Assembly: GCA_030670165.1 (NCBI GenBank) | Contig: DAOVCF010000002.1 | Span: 1 to 34,874, forward strand | Direction of reading: 5' to 3' | Source: Candidatus Stahliibacteriota bacterium | GTDB taxonomy: Bacteria > Hydrothermota > Tepidihabitantia > B3-TA06 | Length of the DNA stretch: 34,874 nt | Shown: in pieces, positions 31,130 to 34,874 of the stretch | Layout of the letters: each line of letters opens with the position of its first letter | Numbering within the stretch: position 1 is the first letter of the stretch | The notes under the pieces: generated by a model | What the model was told of the DNA's origin: nothing | Database searches by the model: none | The model's input: only the letters and a program-made list of their open reading frames with translations | Made by a program: the position numbers and the translations under genes

Positions 31130-31157
31130 ATTATAGGAGCGCACCCTCAACTGTCAA
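31130..31157 (-). promoter_or_regulatory. Promoter of the polytopic membrane protein-TPR operon
   Basis: On the minus strand TTGACA (31152-31157), a 16-nt spacer and TATAAT (31130-31135), both perfect. The expected start is near 31123; AAGGAG precedes the ATG. Confidence 0.85.
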
Positions 31158-31165
31158 CCCCGCGC

Positions 31166-31193
31166 TTGACATCGTAGTCATCGTCAATATGCT
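31166..31193 (+). promoter_or_regulatory. Promoter of the duplicated-domain protein gene
   Basis: TTGACA (31166-31171), a 16-nt spacer and TATGCT (31188-31193). The expected start is near 31200. Its -35 box is only 8 nt from the -35 box of the divergent promoter. Confidence 0.65.
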
Positions 31194-31220
31194 TTTGTTC
31201 CAAGCCAAAGGAGGCGGATA

Positions 31221-31982
31221 GTGCGCAAGCGTTGGGGTATTGCGGTGCTGTTCATCGGGATGGCTGCGCTGGGCATCGTGTGGTGGCTCTCGCTCAACAA
31301 GTGGAGCTTTAAGGGCATTGTGCCGAGCAGAGAGAGCCAGCATTTCTCGCGGCACGCGGATTCGGTGGATTTCTCCGGGGTCTACGCGATCCGCGGCCCG
31401 GGCTATACCGGCACTCTGACCATCCGCCGGGCAGGCGACGGATACAACCTGTGCTGGGAGCTTTCATCTGGCAGCGTCTACTACGGTAACGGTCTGGCGA
31501 TTGGCGACGTTCTTGGCGCGGTGTGCGCGGTCGAGGGTCACAAGCATACCCGTGTGATGGCGTACAAGAAAGAGGCCGACGGCCTCAGCGGGCTTGCGGC
31601 CCGGATGGACGGCGACAAGCTGGGCTGCGAGAAGACCGCCGACGCGGAGCGGATCAAGGCATCCACCCATCCCCTGACCGGGGTCTACAAGGTGCAAGGC
31701 TCTCACCCCAACGAGAAGCCCTACAAGGGCGAGATGACGCTCGAACGCACCGGCGCTACCTACACCGTAAGGTGCCGGGCATCTGACGGCTCGGGCTACT
31801 GCGGCACCGGTTTTGCCGTGGACGATGTGTTCGTAACCGGCTACTCGAACGCGATGGGCGTGGGCATCGCGGTATACGAGATCAATTCCTCAGGCTTTGA
31901 AGGCTGCTGGCTTTATACGGACTACGATCGTCTTGTCACCACTTCGCAGATCCGCGCGGGCATGGAGCGGGTAGCGAAGTAG
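31221..31982 (+). CDS. Membrane-anchored protein with tandem-duplicated beta domain
   Basis: 253 aa. One N-terminal membrane helix (about 6-24) is followed by two copies of a strand-rich domain, at about 51-137 and 151-243. They share GVYxVxG, YxGxMTLxRxG, Y-x-x-x-x-x-xS-x-GS-x-Y-x-GxGxA-x-x-DV and a closing SGxEG-like turn (for example GVYAIRG and GVYKVQG; SVYYGNGLAIGDV and SGYCGTGFAVDDV). Cysteines at 78, 102, 136, 185, 194 and 229 could form disulfides outside the cytoplasm. The repeat recalls hypothetical proteins with GxYxVxG...YxG motifs, but I cannot name a function. GTG start with AAAGGAGG 6 nt upstream. Palindrome A3 follows 5 nt after the stop. Confidence 0.75.
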   Translation: MRKRWGIAVLFIGMAALGIVWWLSLNKWSFKGIVPSRESQHFSRHADSVDFSGVYAIRGPGYTGTLTIRRAGDGYNLCWELSSGSVYYGNGLAIGDVLGAVCAVEGHKHTRVMAYKKEADGLSGLAARMDGDKLGCEKTADAERIKASTHPLTGVYKVQGSHPNEKPYKGEMTLERTGATYTVRCRASDGSGYCGTGFAVDDVFVTGYSNAMGVGIAVYEINSSGFEGCWLYTDYDRLVTTSQIRAGMERVAK

Positions 31983-31987
31983 AATTG

Positions 31988-32021
31988 CCACACGAAGTTA
32001 CGGAGTAACTTCGCGGGGACC
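31988..32021 (+). repeat. Family A palindromic repeat, copy A3
   Basis: Left arm 31988-32001 (CCACACGAAGTTAC), loop GGA, right arm 32005-32018 (GTAACTTCGCGGGG; 12 of 14 pair), then ACC. It lies 5 nt after the stop codon of the upstream gene and lacks a T tract. Confidence 0.65.
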
Positions 32022-32089
32022 ACGAGCCCAACCCAAAGAATCTCCCTCCATTTAAAAAAGTGGGATAAGACTACTGGATAGAGCTTAGA

Positions 32090-32644
32090 TTAAAATCGAA
32101 AATTAACGGCCAGACCTATGCCCCGGTCTGCGGGAACGAGTGAGAGCCGCTGGGATTGGCTGAAGCCGAACATGTGGGCGTCCACGTAGGCGTCTGAGAC
32201 CGCGAAGGCTACAACCGCGCCGGTAAAGAACGCGTATACGTTGCGCCTGTCCCGACGAAGGCCGCGAAGCGAATCTATCTTCGGTCCCTTCAGGGAATCG
32301 GGGACGTCCTCGGCCCACATCTCGTCCACGCCGATCATAAGAAGGTGTTCGCGGACGGTGAAACAGGCGAGCGTGATCTCGGCAGCCGCGATCAGCCCGC
32401 CCTTGGCGTAGCTCTCGTTGTATAACTGCCCTGCGCCCGGGATAAAGGTTGAAAGAAGCATGGCTGTCCTTACAGATTTACCTTGCTCCTTTGCACTATC
32501 AGCCGATATACTATCGGATTCAACCTCGATGGAATCGTGGGGGACTGATTCCACGGTTTCTACCGGCATTGACGCTTCGTCGGTTTGTCCGGCAAGCGGT
32601 AAGGCGATTGCAATAAACAGCGAGACGGGTAGAAGGCTCCTCAC
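32090..32644 (-). CDS. DUF5683-like exported protein
   Basis: 184 aa. Signal peptide about 1-20 (ending PLAGQ), then a Ser/Glu/Asp-rich linker (22-55). The core holds STFIPGAGQLYNESYAKGG (65-83), two hydrophobic segments (about 84-105 and 136-155) and SDAYVDAHMFG. The PGAGQ-Y-N...KG and DAyvDA pattern is that of DUF5683, a family common in the FCB group and of unknown role at the envelope. The start overlaps the lipid kinase stop by 4 nt, so the pair is co-translated. It ends in NFRF, with a terminal Phe. Confidence 0.72.
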   Translation of the reverse strand: MRSLLPVSLFIAIALPLAGQTDEASMPVETVESVPHDSIEVESDSISADSAKEQGKSVRTAMLLSTFIPGAGQLYNESYAKGGLIAAAEITLACFTVREHLLMIGVDEMWAEDVPDSLKGPKIDSLRGLRRDRRNVYAFFTGAVVAFAVSDAYVDAHMFGFSQSQRLSLVPADRGIGLAVNFRF

Positions 32645-33495
32645 GGCACAACGAAGGTAAGCGCCCTGGGCAGGATACAGATTTCGAGTTCTGAGACCGC
32701 CTGTGGCGAGACCTCGCCGTCTATGTGGTAGTGAACCGGCCGGGAGTAGGAAAGCTTCATGCGGCGGAATCGGTGCATCGAGACCACGTCCGTGACCTCA
32801 ACGTGTTTGCCTTTGAAGCTCGAGGGTATGAGGCTGATGAAACGCAGTTTGGAGATCTTGCGCACCAGACACAGGTCGAGCTCACCGTCGGCAAGATCTG
32901 CTGTGGGGGTAAGCATGAACATCCCGCCGTGATAGCGGCCGTTGCCCACCGATACGGTCATTACTTCAAGCTCAAGCCGCTCACGGTCGGTCTGGACCGT
33001 AACCCGTGGTGATTCGAAGACCCGCAGTGTCCGCAGCACTGCCACCAGGTAGCCCAGATCGCCCTTAATACCAGAAAGTTGCATTCTGCGTGCGGTATCG
33101 GCATCGAATCCCGAACCGAAGATGTTAGCAAAGAGCCGATCATCCACCTTGCCCAGATCGATGCGGCGCAGGTTGCAGGGCTCGAGGTAGCGTTCCGGCT
33201 CAAAGAACTCCACGCCTGCGGTGTGAGCGAAGTCGTTACCCGACCCGCTGGGGATAACACCTATCTGGAGATCGGCACCTTCAAGCGCGTTCAAGGCGGT
33301 GTTCAGGGACCCGTCGCCGCCGACTATGACAAGTCGTTCGACCCCTTCTTTCACCGCTTCTCTTGTGAAGCGCTTGATCATACCCAGCTCCTCGCAAACC
33401 ATGTAGTCAAGCTTTTTGCCGGCAAAAAACTCCGGCCAGCGCTTGCTCGTTCTCCCCTTGTCCGCCGATGGGTTTATAAGGAATCGAACCTTCAT
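32641..33495 (-). CDS. Diacylglycerol/lipid kinase, YegS/DgkB family
   Basis: 284 aa, usual length. It transfers phosphate from ATP to a lipid alcohol such as diacylglycerol or undecaprenol. Visible motifs: FLINPSADKG near the start, VIVGGDGSLN (the nucleotide loop, about 57-66), GVIPSGSGNDFA (about 79-90), GNGRYHGGMF (about 185-194), ADGELDL and HIDGE near the C-terminus. The ATG at 33495 is taken because GAGGTG lies just upstream; GTG at 33501 is in frame. The leader is about 85 nt from the promoter at 33590. It is co-transcribed with the DUF5683-like gene. Confidence 0.88.
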   Translation of the reverse strand: MKVRFLINPSADKGRTSKRWPEFFAGKKLDYMVCEELGMIKRFTREAVKEGVERLVIVGGDGSLNTALNALEGADLQIGVIPSGSGNDFAHTAGVEFFEPERYLEPCNLRRIDLGKVDDRLFANIFGSGFDADTARRMQLSGIKGDLGYLVAVLRTLRVFESPRVTVQTDRERLELEVMTVSVGNGRYHGGMFMLTPTADLADGELDLCLVRKISKLRFISLIPSSFKGKHVEVTDVVSMHRFRRMKLSYSRPVHYHIDGEVSPQAVSELEICILPRALTFVVP

Positions 33496-33589
33496 ACCCA
33501 CCTCAGGGATTTACACCGCAAACCCCTACGGACCACGAAAATGATACCCGAAAGTTCCTTCATTATGTATTCACTCTCTTTAATACGAG

Positions 33590-33617
33590 ATAATAGGCGA
33601 TAATCATCTTAATGCAA
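33590..33617 (-). promoter_or_regulatory. Promoter of the lipid kinase-DUF5683 operon
   Basis: On the minus strand TTGCAT (33612-33617), a 16-nt spacer and TATTAT (33590-33595). The expected start is near 33583. Confidence 0.6.
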
Positions 33618-33629
33618 GTCACTTTTACA

Positions 33630-33665
33630 CCCCACGGATTTGCTTCGCAAATCCGTGGGGACCCG
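33630..33665 (+). repeat. Family A palindromic repeat, copy A4 (perfect)
   Basis: CCCCACGGATTTGC (33630-33643), loop TTC, GCAAATCCGTGGGG (33647-33660): all 14 positions pair. ACCCG follows. About 10 nt further on lies CTCTTTTCGATCGC, which looks like the two flanks of family B joined without its stem. It lies between the lipid kinase promoter and the stop of the OmpA-like gene. Confidence 0.75.
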
Positions 33666-33699
33666 GTACTCTTTTCGATCGCCGCTCATGGGTCGTTTT

Positions 33700-34296
33700 C
33701 TATCTGAGGTATACCTCTACCCTGCGGTTTTTGGCCCTTCCTTCGGAGGTGGAGTTGGAGGCCAGTGGCCGAGCGGCTGAGATGCCGCAGGGAACGAGTC
33801 TTTTGTAGTCTATCCCCCGATCAAGCAGGTAACGAGCTATGGCGGCGGCACGCAGCGCTGTAAGCTCCCAGTTGGTGGGATAGCGATCGCGCAGCGAGGA
33901 GCCCACGCGTACGTTGTCGGTATGGACCATGATCACCACGTCGCCCTGGGAGGTTTTAAGGACGGGAAGAAGCTTGTCAAGCTCCCCCTTGCCCTTGGCC
34001 GAGAGCTGGCCCGGCTTTGACGAGGAGAAGAGGTCGTCTGAAGGGATGGTTGCAAGCAGACTGCCGTAGGTAAACTCCTGGGACCGGATCGATGCAGTAT
34101 CTAAAGCAACGGTGCTGTCCGAGACAGACATTGTATCGATCGGCCTCCCCTGCAGGGCCGCCACCTTCGCGGTCCACATCTTTATCTCCTCGGCCTGCTC
34201 GGCGTAGCCGCGCTCCAAGGACGCGTAGAAGATGAAGTAGGCCGCCACCCCGGCGGCAGCAAAGAGCAGCGCTAAAATCCAGCCTAAATATCTCAT
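33700..34296 (-). CDS. OmpA/MotB-like peptidoglycan-binding protein, inner-membrane anchored
   Basis: 198 aa. One N-terminal membrane helix (about 4-24) without a signal cleavage site, a coiled-coil-like stretch (28-50), a linker, and an OmpA C-terminal domain (about 85-198). Typical features are DDLFSSSKPGQLSAKG, VHTDNVRVG (125-132, the TDN of the peptidoglycan site), NWELTALRAAAIARYLL (142-158) and NRRVEVYL at the end. The layout is MotB-like, but the membrane Asp of MotB and a MotA partner are absent, so it is probably a structural link between the inner membrane and peptidoglycan. ATG overlaps the valS stop (ATGA). Confidence 0.85.
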   Translation of the reverse strand: MRYLGWILALLFAAAGVAAYFIFYASLERGYAEQAEEIKMWTAKVAALQGRPIDTMSVSDSTVALDTASIRSQEFTYGSLLATIPSDDLFSSSKPGQLSAKGKGELDKLLPVLKTSQGDVVIMVHTDNVRVGSSLRDRYPTNWELTALRAAAIARYLLDRGIDYKRLVPCGISAARPLASNSTSEGRAKNRRVEVYLR

Positions 34297-34874
34297 GCCA
34301 GACCCTCCTTGAGCTCGCGCAAGCGCGCGATCTTTGCTACAAAAGTCTCCAGACGCCCCCTCTCGGCGGAAACGACGGCGTCCGGGGCCTTCTTTATGAA
34401 TTCCTCGTTGGAAAGCTTGCCGTTGGTCCTTTCAATCTCCGCTTCGAGATTGCTAATCTCCTTTGAGAGCCGGACGCGTTCGGCCTCAAGGTTCAGGGTT
34501 CCGGAAGAAACGAACTCCGCAAGCGGGAGATAGACCTGGCCCCATGAAAACACCGCGCCGGTGGAGGGGTGAGGCTTCTTTTTCGCCCTGCTGAGGCCCT
34601 CGATCCCGGCAAGACCGGCAAGAAAGATCATGTTTGCTTCAAGAGAGGCGTAGAGTGCATCGTCGGAGGTAACCACGGCAACCTTAACCTGCATCTCCTT
34701 AGCTATGCCAAGCTCGGAGCGCATGGTGCGCACGGCGGTGATAAGGTCGGTCATGGCATCCACCGATTGGGGCGATTGGCTGAACTGGGGGGGAACCTCG
34801 GGCCAGCGGTCGGAAAAGAGGCGGTGATCGGCAAAGCTAAACCGCTCCCAGAGCTCCTCGGTGATGAACGGCAT
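34293..34874 (-). CDS. valS: Valyl-tRNA synthetase, C-terminal part (5' end outside window)
   Basis: The last 193 codons; the frame is open to the right edge. PFITEELWERF is the class I synthetase anticodon-binding-domain motif of ValRS. The tail from about residue 125 is the long charged coiled-coil arm typical of ValRS (LEAERVRLSKEISNLEAEIERT, NEEFIKKAPDAVVSAER), which contacts tRNA. The residue M at the edge is internal, not the start. The downstream OmpA-like gene overlaps by 4 nt. Confidence 0.93.
   Translation of the reverse strand: MPFITEELWERFSFADHRLFSDRWPEVPPQFSQSPQSVDAMTDLITAVRTMRSELGIAKEMQVKVAVVTSDDALYASLEANMIFLAGLAGIEGLSRAKKKPHPSTGAVFSWGQVYLPLAEFVSSGTLNLEAERVRLSKEISNLEAEIERTNGKLSNEEFIKKAPDAVVSAERGRLETFVAKIARLRELKEGLA

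Noticed and set aside
33630..33660. Family A stem as an ordinary intrinsic terminator
   Set aside because: No T tract follows in either orientation, and the architecture with variable stem and fixed ACC tail recurs in different contexts.

Overview
The window looks like a chromosomal segment from an uncultured bacterium of the FCB (Fibrobacteres-Chlorobi-Bacteroidetes) superphylum, perhaps a WOR-3/Stahlbacteria-like lineage; the phylum is inference. The supporting signs are: a type IX secretion-like C-terminal sorting tail at the left edge; an SMC protein with LSDGE and DELDAPLDD motifs, resembling the LSEGE/DEVDAPLDD forms I associate with Bacteroidetes-type SMC; TonB-dependent outer-membrane proteins; a DUF5683-like protein; and secreted beta-propellers. 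DNA is moderately GC-rich apart from a low-GC patch at about 17.2-18.3 kb. No rRNA, tRNA, CRISPR array, transposase or phage gene was seen.

Layout. 1-2366: the tail of an exported protein, a terminator, then a two-gene unit of form III-like RuBisCO and a plant/archaeal-type phosphoribulokinase. 2461-4683: a TonB-receptor-like outer-membrane protein with an EF-hand loop. 4720-9013 (minus): smc-ftsY. 9078-11484 (minus): a polysaccharide export pair (Wza-like and Wzz-like). 11656-17219 (plus): a hybrid histidine kinase, a single-domain receiver, a receiver-PATAN protein ending in a degenerate small-GTPase domain, and an EF-G paralogue. 17230-18136 (minus): thymidylate kinase and a Cys-rich small protein of lower GC. 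18311-22280 (minus): a B12 module, with a TonB-receptor remnant, a BtuB-like receptor under a cobalamin riboswitch, and a B12-type radical SAM protein. 22523-23083 (minus): a V4R/DUF2378-like protein. 23416-28243 (plus): an envelope cluster with a small membrane protein, a LolA/LolB-like protein and two paralogous propellers sharing a CPCGP motif. 28583-31089 (minus): a TPR protein and a polytopic membrane protein. 31221-31982 (plus): an anchored protein with a tandem-duplicated domain. 32090-33495 (minus): a DUF5683-like protein and a lipid kinase. 33700-34874 (minus): an OmpA/MotB-like protein and the end of valS.

Regulation is readable. Thirteen TTGACA/TATAAT-like promoters can be placed, 11 with a 16-bp spacer. 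Several genes have AGGAGG exactly 4 nt before the start codon. Three genes have the -10 box so close to the start codon that a leaderless mRNA is expected.

Most unusual are two families of small intergenic palindromes. Family A (four copies) has a constant 14-3-14 architecture, CCCC at the base and a GGGGACC tail, while the inner stem changes completely but stays paired. Family B (two copies) has identical 12- and 13-nt flanks around a different but paired stem tip. An A and a B copy sit side by side next to the TonB-receptor remnant. Other points of interest are the RuBisCO-phosphoribulokinase pair, the degenerate GTPase fused to a receiver, and the CPCGP propeller pair.
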